64,000 nt of DNA from contig JAWKIL010000025.1 of the NCBI GenBank assembly GCA_041394285.1, positions 1 to 64,000 on the forward strand, written 5' to 3'. Made by a program: the position numbers and the translations under genes. Below the pieces are notes generated by a model. The model was not told the DNA's origin. It saw only the letters and a list, made by a program, of their open reading frames with translations, and did no database searches. Shown here in pieces: positions 16,857 through 25,900 of this stretch (the first letter of the stretch is position 1; each line of letters begins with the position of its first letter). The stretch comes from CADEDH01 sp041394285. Lineage in GTDB: Bacteria > Actinomycetota > Acidimicrobiia > Acidimicrobiales > SZUA-35.

Positions 16857-16944
16857 CCGGGGGCTGCGCCCCCGCCGGCCCTGCGGGCCTCCCCATCGAC
16901 GTCGGGGCCCCATCCCCACCGTCCGGGGGCTGCGCCCCCGCCGG
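16857..16944. repeat. Two copies of a REP-like GC hairpin
   Basis: The 22-base sequence at 16857-16878 is repeated exactly at 16923-16944 (period 66). Each copy folds as GGGGGC-TGC-GCCCCC followed by GCCGG. They sit in the 150-base divergent space between the LLM gene and the acetyl-CoA hydrolase gene, and may be a short interspersed palindromic element of this genome. Confidence 0.6.
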
Positions 16945-16984
16945 TCATGCGGTTCCTGGGCCGCTGGTGCGCTAGAACCTCGTG

Positions 16985-18292
16985 ATGGCCTTGGTGTTCG
17001 ACGCCGACACGATCGAAGCGCTCCTCCCGCCCCGGCGGGAGCGGCCGGCGGGGCGCCGGTTCGCCACGGTGGACGAGGCCCTGGTCGCCATCCCCGACGG
17101 CGGCCGGGTGTTCATCGGCGGCGGGGCCACCGTGCCCCTGGGGCTGGTGCGGGCCATGGCCGAGCAACGCCACCGCTGGACCCGCCTGGAGCTGGTCATG
17201 CCGATGCTCCAGCAGCGCCTACCGGTGTTCGAGTTCCCCGGTGAGCCGTTCCATTTCGTGTCCACCCAGGCCTCGCCGGCGTTCAAATACCTGTGGGGCA
17301 ACCCGGCGCTGCGCATCCTGCCCACCCGCTACAGCGACCTGTCCCGCCTGTTCGCCCCGGACGGCCCCCTCCCGTGCGACGCCGCCCTGATCACGGTGTG
17401 CCCGCCCGAGGCCGGCCGGGTGAGCACCGGGCTGTCGGTCGGCTCGGTGTGCATCCCCGCTCGCACCGCCCCGATCGTGCTGGGCCAGATCAACTCGGAG
17501 ATCCCCTACACCTTCGGCGCCGGCGAGCTGCCCCTCGACCACTTCGACCTCCTGATCGAGGCCGACGAGCCGGTCCGCGACGCCCGGGCCCGGGACGGTG
17601 ACGACCCCACCGCCACCCCGATCGCCGAGCGGGCCGCCACCCTCATCGGCGACGGTTCGACGATCCAGTTCGGCGTGGGTTCGATCCCCGACGCCATCCT
17701 CGACCGCCTGGCTGGCAAGAAGGGCCTGCGGGTCCACTCCGGCCTCGTGTCCGAGGCGTGCATGCGGCTGCACCAGGCCGGGGTGGTGGAGGGCACCATG
17801 GTGGCGGCCGAGGTGGTCAACACACCCACCATGCGGGCCTGGCTCCACCGCAACCCGGCGGTGCTGATGGCCCCGCCCCAGGTCACGCACGGGGCGGCGG
17901 TGCTGGCCGGCATCGAGCAGTTCGTGGCCATCAACTCGGCGGTGGAGATCGCCCTCGACGGCTCGGTCAACTCCGAGATGGCGGGCGACGAGATCATCTC
18001 CGGCCCCGGAGGCGCACCCGACTTCGCCTTCGGGGCGTCGGTCAGCAACGGGGGTCGGCACCTCACAGCGCTCAAATCTGCGGCGTCGGGCGGGCGGATC
18101 TCCCGCATCGTCCCCCGCATCGAGCCGCCCCACCCGGTGACGCTGCCCAACTACCTGGCCGACGCCGTGATCACCGAGTTCGGCCTGGCCGAGATCCGCC
18201 CCCGGGCCGGGACCGACCGGTTCCTGGCCATGGCCGCCATCGCCCATCCCGACCATCGGGCCGCCCTGGAAGCGGCCGCCCGGGAGCTGTAA
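16985..18292 (+). CDS. Acetyl-CoA hydrolase/transferase family (4-hydroxybutyrate CoA-transferase-like)
   Basis: 435-residue class I CoA-transferase with both family domains in one chain. Signs are GGRVFIGGGATVPLGLVRAM near the N-terminus, the middle TIQFGVGSIPDAILDRL, and the C-terminal FVAINSAVEIALDGSVNSE and GPGGAPDFAFGASVSNGG blocks typical of acetyl-CoA:acid CoA-transferases, which act through a glutamyl-CoA thioester. GTG 16982 and ATG 16985 are alternative starts; neither has a clear ribosome site. Probably supplies or recovers CoA for a small acid such as 4-hydroxybutyrate, propionate or acetate. Confidence 0.88.
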   Translation: MALVFDADTIEALLPPRRERPAGRRFATVDEALVAIPDGGRVFIGGGATVPLGLVRAMAEQRHRWTRLELVMPMLQQRLPVFEFPGEPFHFVSTQASPAFKYLWGNPALRILPTRYSDLSRLFAPDGPLPCDAALITVCPPEAGRVSTGLSVGSVCIPARTAPIVLGQINSEIPYTFGAGELPLDHFDLLIEADEPVRDARARDGDDPTATPIAERAATLIGDGSTIQFGVGSIPDAILDRLAGKKGLRVHSGLVSEACMRLHQAGVVEGTMVAAEVVNTPTMRAWLHRNPAVLMAPPQVTHGAAVLAGIEQFVAINSAVEIALDGSVNSEMAGDEIISGPGGAPDFAFGASVSNGGRHLTALKSAASGGRISRIVPRIEPPHPVTLPNYLADAVITEFGLAEIRPRAGTDRFLAMAAIAHPDHRAALEAAAREL

Positions 18293-18412
18293 CCACGGCC
18301 ACCCACTGCCTGGCGCAGGATCCGCCGGGACCTCCGGCCCTGTCGATCCACCCCGGTGCTGCTTAGCGTCGGAATCGTGGCCCGAAAGGGGCACCCGATG
18401 TGAGGAGGATCC

Positions 18413-19225
18413 ATGGTGGCAGCGGCGTTGGAACGGGTGCTGGTGGGGACCGACGGATCGCCGGCGGCGGCCAGGGGCGTCGGGTGGGCCGCCAGCCTGG
18501 CCCGGGGCCTGGGAGCGGAGCTGGTGGTGACGTCGGTGGTGGACACCCGCACCTTCGCAGGCGACCTCGGAGCGGAGCGGTCCCGGGTGGCGGTGGCCAT
18601 CGACGAGGAATGGAGCGAGCCGGCCGGCGACGAGTTGGGCTCGCACCTGTCGACCCTCGTGCTCGAGGGTGACCCCCGCACCGTGCTGCCCACCGAGGCC
18701 GTCACCCAGAAGGCCGACGTGCTCGTGCTGGGCTCGGCCGGCGTGGGCTGGTACCCGGCGATGCACCTGGGACACGTGGCCCACGCCGTGGCCCACCACA
18801 GCCCGGTGCCGGTGGTGATCGTGCCGCCGGGAGCGGCCGCCCGGGCCCCCGAGGTGATCCTCCTCGGGATCGACGGCTCCGCCGGCAGCGCCAGCGCCAC
18901 GGCCTGGGCGGCCCAGCTGGCCCGCACCGTGGGGGCCGAGGTGGTGGCCGTTCACGTCCAGGTCAGCGAGGGCGATCAGACGGTGGACGAAGCCCAGTGC
19001 AAGGAGTGGGTGGCCCCCCTGCTCGACGCCGGCGTGCCCACCCGGATCGTGGGCCACACCGGTTGGCCGGCCACGGCGCTGATGGAGCTGGCGGCGTCGG
19101 AAGCGCCCGACCTGGTGGTCCTCGGGGCCCGGGGAGCAGGCGGCTACAAGGGCCTCCAGCTCGGGAGCGTGTCGCTCGGCGTGCTCCAGCGGAGCTTCAT
19201 CCCCGTGGCCATCGTCCCCGTCTGA
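18413..19225 (+). CDS. Tandem universal stress protein (UspA x2)
   Basis: 270-residue cytoplasmic protein made of two Usp domains. Domain 1 begins VLVGTDGSPAAARGVGWAA and domain 2 (from about residue 145) begins LLGIDGSAGSASATAWAA. The second domain has the ATP-binding G-2x-G-9x-G-S pattern in LGARGAGGYKGLQLGSVS. In domain 1 the corresponding segment (LGSAGVGWYPAMHLGHVA) has His in place of Ser, so it may bind nucleotide less well. Strong GAGGAGG ribosome site before ATG 18413. Confidence 0.93.
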   Translation: MVAAALERVLVGTDGSPAAARGVGWAASLARGLGAELVVTSVVDTRTFAGDLGAERSRVAVAIDEEWSEPAGDELGSHLSTLVLEGDPRTVLPTEAVTQKADVLVLGSAGVGWYPAMHLGHVAHAVAHHSPVPVVIVPPGAAARAPEVILLGIDGSAGSASATAWAAQLARTVGAEVVAVHVQVSEGDQTVDEAQCKEWVAPLLDAGVPTRIVGHTGWPATALMELAASEAPDLVVLGARGAGGYKGLQLGSVSLGVLQRSFIPVAIVPV

Positions 19226-19267
19226 GGGGGTTGCGAAGCGACGGGGGCGCCGGCCGCCGCAATGGAC

Positions 19268-19273
19268 TAGCGT
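19268..19273 (+). promoter_or_regulatory. -10 motif TAGCGT, leaderless start
   Basis: TAGCGT ends seven bases before ATG 19281 and there is no Shine-Dalgarno in between. This supports ATG 19281 over GTG 19272, which would overlap the box. Confidence 0.5.
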
Positions 19274-19280
19274 GCCGACC

Positions 19281-20339
19281 ATGGCAGCTCGAACGCCGGG
19301 GGAGCAGGCCGAGTGGCGGGGGCGGACGGCCGAAGCGGCACTGGAACCCGACCTGCCCATCGTCGACCCCCACCACCACCTGTGGACCCACGTGGACCCG
19401 CCGTACCTGCTCGACGAGCTCCTGGCCGATACCGGCTCGGGCCACCGGGTCACCGACACCGTCTTCATCGAGTGCGGCTGGGCCTGGGACCGTGACGCCG
19501 CCGATCCGGTGATGGTGCAGGTGCCGGAGACGGCCCGGGTAGCCGAGCTGGCGGCCGAGAGCGACCGCCGGGCGGCCGACGACCCCGTCGCCCCGAGCGC
19601 CCGCATCGCCGCCATCGTGGGCCACGCCGACCTGCGCCACGGCGCCGCTGCCGGGCGGGCCCTCGACGCTCTGGCCGAGGCCGGCGCCGGCCGGTTCGTC
19701 GGCATCCGCCACGCCACCGCCTGGGACGCCGACCCCGGCATCGAGAACCACCGCACCCACCCCGACGCCGGGCTCATGGGAGACCCGACGTGGCGGGCCG
19801 GGTTCGCCGAGCTGGCCCGCCGGGGCCTCACCTACGACGCCTGGCTCTACCACCCCCAGATCCCGGAGCTGACCGCCCTGGCCCGGGAGTTTCCCGACGT
19901 GCCGATCGTCTGCGATCACCTCGGCGGCCCGCTCGGCGTGAAGTCCTATGCCGGTCGGCGAGACGAGGTGCTCGACGCCACCCGGGCCGCCCTGGCCGAG
20001 CTGGCCACCTGCCCCAACGTGGCGCTCAAGCTGGGCGGCATCGGCATGCCGATCATGGGCGGGGGCTGGCACCGGCGGGAAGCGCCGCCGTCGTCGGCCG
20101 AGCTGGCCGAGGCGTGGGGGCCGTTCGTGCGGTGGTGCATCGAGACCTTCGGGTCGGGCCGGTGCATGTTCGAGTCGAACTTCCCGGTCGACGGGGCGTC
20201 GTGCTCCTACGCCGTGCTGTGGAACGCCTTCAAACGGATGGTCGCCGACGCCTCGCCGTCGGAGAAGGCCGACCTGTTCGCCGGTACCGCCCGCCGGGTC
20301 TACGGCCTCCCCGCCGGGCCGGGAGGGGCGGCGACGTGA
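19281..20339 (+). CDS. Amidohydrolase family 2 protein (PDC hydrolase-like)
   Basis: 352-residue TIM-barrel metal-dependent hydrolase. The first metal motif is LPIVDPHHHLW near residue 30, followed by the VGIRHATAWD, LTYDAWLYHPQIPEL and VICDHLGGPLG segments typical of 2-pyrone-4,6-dicarboxylate hydrolase/fucono-lactonase relatives, and a C-terminal MFESNFPVDGASCSY where active members have the last acidic metal ligand. It overlaps the RidA-like gene by four bases (GTGA), so the two are translationally coupled. It may open a lactone or decarboxylate a small acid; substrate unknown. Confidence 0.88.
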   Translation: MAARTPGEQAEWRGRTAEAALEPDLPIVDPHHHLWTHVDPPYLLDELLADTGSGHRVTDTVFIECGWAWDRDAADPVMVQVPETARVAELAAESDRRAADDPVAPSARIAAIVGHADLRHGAAAGRALDALAEAGAGRFVGIRHATAWDADPGIENHRTHPDAGLMGDPTWRAGFAELARRGLTYDAWLYHPQIPELTALAREFPDVPIVCDHLGGPLGVKSYAGRRDEVLDATRAALAELATCPNVALKLGGIGMPIMGGGWHRREAPPSSAELAEAWGPFVRWCIETFGSGRCMFESNFPVDGASCSYAVLWNAFKRMVADASPSEKADLFAGTARRVYGLPAGPGGAAT

Positions 20340-21460
20340 GCGGCGCCGGCTCGCTTCCCGCCGCCATCGAGCCCGAGCGCTTCGAGTGGCTGGAAGCGTC
20401 CCGCTACTCGTTCTCGCTCGGGGTGGAGGCGGCCGGTGCGTCGTGGCTGGCCGGCCACACGGCGTCGGCCTTCGACCCCGCCACCGGCCGGGTGGGGGTG
20501 GCCGGCGACGGCGGGGCCCAGGCCGAGGTGTGTTGGGCCAAGGTGTGCCGGGTGCTGGAGGCGGCCGGCCGTAGGCCGGCCGACGTCACCGAGCTGGTGG
20601 AATACGTGACCGTCGACGGGCTGGCCCAGCTCGACCAGATCCGGGCCGCCCGCCCGGCGGGCCTGCCGGCCGACGTCGGATCGGTGGCCGTGGTGGAGTC
20701 GCTGGTGCGGCCGACGGCGGTGCTGGAGGTGGAGGTGGTGGCCGGCGGCCCGCCCGACCTCGTCCGCCTGCCCCAGCTCCTGCCCCTCGACGGCGACGGC
20801 CGGCTGGTGGCGCCCGGCGACTTCGTGGGCCAGTGTCGCTGGGTGCTGGAAGAGGCCGGCCGCCTCCTCGGCCGCCAAGGGCTCGGCCTGGAGCACGTGG
20901 TGCGCACCGTGCAGCACAGCACCACCGACACCCGGGGCGAGTACGGGGCCACGGCCGCCGACCGCCGGCGGCTGCTGGGCCCAGTGTTCCCTGCCTCCAC
21001 CGGTGTGCTCACCCTGGCCCTGCCCCATCCCGGCGCCCTGGTGGCCCTCGACGTGTGGGCTTCGCGAGCGCCCAAGCAGGCCGTGGTGCACCGTCCCGAG
21101 GCCTACGCCCCGCTCACGTTCGGCCCGGCGGTGGCGGCCGGCGACCTGCTGTTCATCTCCGGCACCACGGCCTGGGACCCCGACACCGGCGGCACCGTCG
21201 GCGGCGACGACATCGCCGCTCAGGCCGCCTTCGTCTACGACGAGATAGCGGCCGTGTGTGCCGCCGCCGGCACGTCGGTCGACCGCCTGGTGAAGACGAT
21301 CGAGTACGTCACCCCCGCCGGCCTACCCCGCTACCGGGAGGTGGCGGCGGTCCGGGAACGGATCCTGGGCCGCCCGCTGCCGGCATCCACCGGCGTGGTG
21401 GTGTCGGCCCTGCTCGGCCGCCAGTGGCAGATCGAGATCGAGGCGGTGGCGGTGCTGTGA
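20336..21460 (+). CDS. Tandem RidA/YjgF-family fusion protein
   Basis: 374-residue protein containing two complete RidA/YER057c-type domains in one chain. The first spans about residues 20-155 and includes QAEVCWAKVCRVLEAAGRRPADV. The second runs over the C-terminal half, with GDLLFISGTTAWDPDTG, QAAFVYDEIAAVCAAAG, and VKTIEYVTPAGLPRYREV. The classic RidA arginine that salt-bridges the imine is not evident at the usual C-terminal site, so it is more likely one of the Rid2-7 groups, whose roles are mostly unknown. Starts GTG 20336, overlapping the amidohydrolase stop. Trimeric RidA units fused in pairs would give a pseudo-hexameric assembly (inference). Confidence 0.8.
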   Translation: MSGAGSLPAAIEPERFEWLEASRYSFSLGVEAAGASWLAGHTASAFDPATGRVGVAGDGGAQAEVCWAKVCRVLEAAGRRPADVTELVEYVTVDGLAQLDQIRAARPAGLPADVGSVAVVESLVRPTAVLEVEVVAGGPPDLVRLPQLLPLDGDGRLVAPGDFVGQCRWVLEEAGRLLGRQGLGLEHVVRTVQHSTTDTRGEYGATAADRRRLLGPVFPASTGVLTLALPHPGALVALDVWASRAPKQAVVHRPEAYAPLTFGPAVAAGDLLFISGTTAWDPDTGGTVGGDDIAAQAAFVYDEIAAVCAAAGTSVDRLVKTIEYVTPAGLPRYREVAAVRERILGRPLPASTGVVVSALLGRQWQIEIEAVAVL

Positions 21461-21484
21461 CGGCGCCACGGTGAGGTCTGGCGG

Positions 21485-22429
21485 GTGACAGGGGGACTGC
21501 TTACCGCCGAGCTGCGGAGCTGTATCGGCCGCACCGCCGGCTACACGGCGCCCGAGCCGCTGGGGGCGGGGGCGCTGCGCTACTACGCCCTGGCGGTGGG
21601 GGCCGACCCCGGACGATGGGTCGACGAGGCACCGCCCACCCTGATCTTCGACACATGCCAGCTCCCCGGCCGCTCCGACCCCGACGGCGCCGGGTACCTG
21701 GGCCATGCCTGGGACCTCCCGCTGCCCGTGCCCTGCGCGCTGATCCGGGGCGGGAACGACTACGAGTGGCACCGGCCGGCCCGGGCCGACGACGTGATCA
21801 GCACCCACTGGACGCTGTCGTCGATCGACGAGCGAACGGGGGGCGACGGGTCGTCGTTCCTGGTGCTCACGGCCGAGGCCCGCTACCTGGGTGCCGAGGG
21901 CGACCCGATCGCCACCAACACCGAAACCAGCATCCTGCGGCCCCTCCAGCCCGCTGCCGGCGAGCGCGCTCCAGCCGTCGTCCGGTCGCCGGCGGCGTCC
22001 GCCCTGTCGGCGGCGTCCGCCCTGCCGCCGGCCCACCCGGAGGTGGCCGACCGGGTGCGCCCGATCACCCAGCTCCACATGGTGGCCTATGGCGGCGCCA
22101 CCTGGGACTGGCACCGGCTGCACCACGACACCGCCTACGCCCGCCGGGCCGGGATGGCCGGTCCCGTGGTCGACGGCCAGATGCTGGGCGCGCTCCTGGC
22201 CGAGCATGCCCTGGCCGCGGCCGACACCGTGGCCCCCGGCCTCACGGCCCGCCTCACCCGGCTGTGGTACCGGAACCGGGCCCCGGTCCTGGCGGGCGAC
22301 ACGGTGACCTGCCGGGTGCTCGCCGTCGGACGCGAGAACGCCGACCGGCTGCGGCTCGACCAGCTCGTGCTGGTCGGCGACCGGGTTGTGGTGGGCCCGG
22401 CCGGAGCCGAGGTGCAGCTCCAAGCCTGA
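21485..22429 (+). CDS. MaoC-like double hot-dog dehydratase (FAS1-like N-terminal domain)
   Basis: 314-residue protein with two hot-dog folds. The N-terminal FAS1-like domain contains LGAGALRYYALAVGADP and LIRGGNDYEWHRPARADDVI; an Ala/Pro-rich linker (about 160-185) follows; the C-terminal MaoC-like domain has the hydratase region GATWDWHRLHHDTAYARRAGMAGPVVDG, where Asp and His carry catalysis in R-specific enoyl-CoA hydratases. Similar to mesaconyl-C4-CoA hydratase and actinobacterial HtdX-like proteins. Starts at GTG 21485, 24 bases after the RidA gene, so probably the last gene of that operon. Substrate inferred only as an acyl-CoA. Confidence 0.8.
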   Translation: MTGGLLTAELRSCIGRTAGYTAPEPLGAGALRYYALAVGADPGRWVDEAPPTLIFDTCQLPGRSDPDGAGYLGHAWDLPLPVPCALIRGGNDYEWHRPARADDVISTHWTLSSIDERTGGDGSSFLVLTAEARYLGAEGDPIATNTETSILRPLQPAAGERAPAVVRSPAASALSAASALPPAHPEVADRVRPITQLHMVAYGGATWDWHRLHHDTAYARRAGMAGPVVDGQMLGALLAEHALAAADTVAPGLTARLTRLWYRNRAPVLAGDTVTCRVLAVGRENADRLRLDQLVLVGDRVVVGPAGAEVQLQA

Positions 22430-22499
22430 GCGAGCATCCACCCCCAGCCGCTCCCGGCCTGGAAAACTCACCTCGAGCGCGGAGCCAAGGCGGAGGCAC

Positions 22500-22754
22500 A
22501 TGGCGCAACTGGCGGCCAAGGACAGGAACATCTTTCGGGTGTTGGTGGCATTTGCCGTCTTCTTCGTGCTCACGGCCCCGGCCGTGGCCGGCACCCAGAC
22601 CCGTAACTTCTTCGGGTTCCTGGGCGACGGGTGGGATTCGTTCCAGACCTACCTCGACGGCGTCTTCGACGACGGCACCCCCACCGGCACCACAATCGTG
22701 ACCACCGCGGTCACGGTCGTGCTCCCCGCCGCCCCGGCCACCACCACGGCCTGA
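22500..22754 (+). CDS. Small exported or single-pass membrane protein, unknown function
   Basis: 84-residue protein not recognised. After a short basic start there is a hydrophobic segment (FRVLVAFAVFFVLTAPAVAG) ending in a plausible signal-peptidase site, an aromatic central part (FFGFLGDGWDSFQTYL), and a Thr/Val/Pro-rich tail. ATG 22500 is backed by GGAGG six bases upstream, whereas the longer open frame would overlap the previous gene. Stands alone between the dehydratase and the large oxidoreductase. Confidence 0.65.
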   Translation: MAQLAAKDRNIFRVLVAFAVFFVLTAPAVAGTQTRNFFGFLGDGWDSFQTYLDGVFDDGTPTGTTIVTTAVTVVLPAAPATTTA

Positions 22755-22917
22755 CCCGGCCCGGCCGCCAGGGCCGCCGCCCACCAGCGGCGATTGCGAC
22801 GGGACGCCCGCCGCTGGCTACTGTGAGTGGGTTCAGTGTGGCCACGGCGCGCCCGGCCCGACCGGCAGGGACGGACGACCCACCGCAGCCACCAACCGAC
22901 GTGTAGGGGAAGACGAG

Positions 22918-25900
22918 ATGACAGACCTCCGGCCCGCTGAGTTCGACCTCGACGCCAAATACAAGGAGGAGTACGGCTCCTTCTTCTTCACCGGCGTCCA
23001 CGCCCTGGTCCGCATCCCGATCGACCAGATGCTGTCCGACAAGCGGGCCGGGCTGGACACCGCGGCCTTCATCTCCGGCTACCAGGGCTCGCCCCTGGGC
23101 GGCTTCGACCGGGAGATCATCAGCCACCGCAAGCTGATGGACGAGCTGCACATCGTCCACAAGTCGGGCCTGAACGAGGAGCTGGGCGCCACCGCCGTCA
23201 TGGGCTCCCAGGCCTCGGCCACCTTCCCCCAGCAGCGCTACGACGGTGTGCTCGGCATCTGGTACGGCAAGGCCCCGGGGCTCGACCGGGCCGGCGACGC
23301 CATCCGCCACGCCCAGTACGCCGGCACCAGCCCCCACGGCGGCGTGCTGTGCCTGGTCGGCGACGACCCGGCGAACAAGTCGTCGACCCTGCCCTCGGGC
23401 TCGGAGAGCACGATCGCCGATCTCCACATGCCGATCCTCCACCCCGGCAACGTGCAGGAAGTGCTCGACCTGGGCCGCCACGGCGTGCACCTGAGCCGCA
23501 CCGCCGGCCTGTGGACGGCCATCAAGATCGTCACCTCGGTGGCCGACGGCTCGGGCACGGCCGAGATCGGGGCCGATCGGGTCAAGCCCCTCATCCCCGA
23601 GTTCGAGTGGAAGGGCAAGCCCTACCGCCCCCGGGCCAACGGCCGCCTCGGCGGGGCCCCGGCCAACTCGATCGAGGAGGAGATCTACGAGGCCCGGCTG
23701 CCCCTGGCCCTCAAGTACGGGGCCGACAACGACCTCAACCGGATCACGATCAACCCGCGCGACGCCTGGTTCGGCATCATGGCCTCGGGCCGGGTGTACC
23801 ACGAGATCCTGTCGGCGGCCCAGGAGCTGGGCCTGTCACCCCGGGACCTGCACGAGCACGGCATCCGGGTGCTGCAGATGTCGATGCCGTTCCCGTTCGA
23901 CAAGGCCATCGTCCGCCACTTCGCCCAGGGTCTCCAGGAGATCATGGTCGTCGAGGAGAAGCGGCCGTTCATGGAGAACCAGCTGCGGGAGGCCCTCTAC
24001 GGGATGCCCAACCCGCCGCTGATCACCGGCAAGCGGGACCCCGACGACGAGGTGCTGGTGAAGAGCTACGGCTCGCTCGACACCGACGCCCTGGTCGAGC
24101 CCCTGCGGCGGCGCCTCACGACGAAGATCGACGCCGCCCGGCTCCGTCCGCCGCTCCAGGCCCCCACGCTCGACCCGGCCAAGAGTCGCCGGCTCATCGA
24201 GCTGATCCCGGCCCGGACCCCGTACTACTGCTCGGGCTGCCCCCACTCCACCGGCACCAAGGCCCCGGCCGACGCCCTCGTGGGCGGCGGTATCGGCTGC
24301 CACGGCCTGGTGGGCCTGATGTCGCCCGAGCGGGTGGGCCACGTGATGGGCAACACCCAGATGGGCGGCGAAGGCGTCCACTGGATCGGCATCGAGCCCT
24401 TCGTCGAGGTCGACCACTTCATCCAGAACCTGGGCGACGGCACGTTCGCCCACTCCGGCTCGCTGGCCATCCGGGCCGCGGTGGCCGCCGGCAGCAACAT
24501 CACGTTCAAGGTCCTCTACAACGGCGCCGTGGCCATGACCGGCGGGCAGGACGCCGCCGGCGCCATGACCGTGCCCAACATGGCCCAGGCCCTGCAGGCC
24601 GAGGGCGTGAGCCGCATCATCGTCACGACGGATGACATCGAGAAGTACAAGGGCGTGGCGATGCCCAAGGGCGTCGAGGTGTGGGACCGGGAGCGGATCA
24701 TCGAGGCCCAGGAGACCCTGGCCAAGGTGAAGGGCTGCACGGTCCTCATCCACGACCAGCAGTGCGCGGCCGAGAAGCGGCGGGACCGCAAGCGGGGCCT
24801 CGTGTTCGACCCGCCGGAGCGCTTGGTGATCAACGAGCGGGTGTGCGAGGGCTGTGGCGACTGCGGCGTGGCCTCCAACTGCCTGTCGGTGCAGCCGATC
24901 GAGACCGAGTTCGGGCGCAAGACCCAGATCCACCAGTCGTCGTGCAACAAGGACTACTCGTGCCTGGCCGGCGACTGCCCGTCGTTCCTCACCGTCATCC
25001 CCAAGAAGACGGCGGGCAAGGCCAGCCGGGACAAGGGCGGCGCCCGCCGCATCCCCAAGCTCGACGTGGCCAAGCTGCCCCTGCCCACCATGATCGTCCC
25101 GACGGACGACTGCACGATCCGCATGCCCGGCGTCGGCGGCACCGGCGTGGTCACCACCAGCCAGGTGCTGGGCACGGCGGCCACGCTCGACGGCAAGTAC
25201 GTGGGCGGGCTCGACCAGACCGGCCTGTCGCAGAAGGCGGGGCCGGTGGTGTCGGACCTGCGGATCACCGTGGAGCCCCAGGAGGGCACGAACAAGCTGA
25301 CCGCCGGGTCGGCCGACCTCTACCTCGTGTTCGACCTGCTCGTGGGCCTCAGCCCCCAGAACCTGGTCGGCGTGTCGGCCGAGCGGACGGTGTCGGTGGT
25401 GTCGACGTCGAAGACGCCGACCGGCGAGATGGTGCGTGACGTCCACGCCAAGTTCCCCGACCTGTCCCTGCTCCAGGAGCAGCTCGACGAGGTCACCCGG
25501 GCCGACAAGAACGTCTACATCGACGCCATCGCCGTGACCGAGGGCCTGTTCGGCGAGTCGACCACGGCCAACACCTTCATGCTCGGCGTGGCGTTCCAGC
25601 AGGGCACGATCCCGATCTCGCTGGAGGCCATCGAGGAGGCGATCGAGCTCAACGGGGCGTCGGTGGAGGCCAACAAGTCGGCGTTCCACTGGGGCCGCCA
25701 GTGGGTGCTCGATCCGGCCAAGGTGCGGGCGGCGTCGGTGACGGCCGAGGATCACCTGCCCAAGCCGTCGAAGGGTCTGGAGAAGGCGATCGTGGCGGCG
25801 GGGCTGGGCGACGGCGAGCTGGGCCGGCTGGTCCGCATGCGGGCCGCCGACCTGGTCGGCTACCAGAACGAGGCCTACGCCAAGGAGTACCTGGAGGTCG

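Noticed and set aside
15837..16919. N-terminal extension of the DUF4214 protein to 786 codons
   Set aside because: The extension is an out-of-frame reading of the LLM oxidoreductase gene on the same strand. The real start is near 15836.
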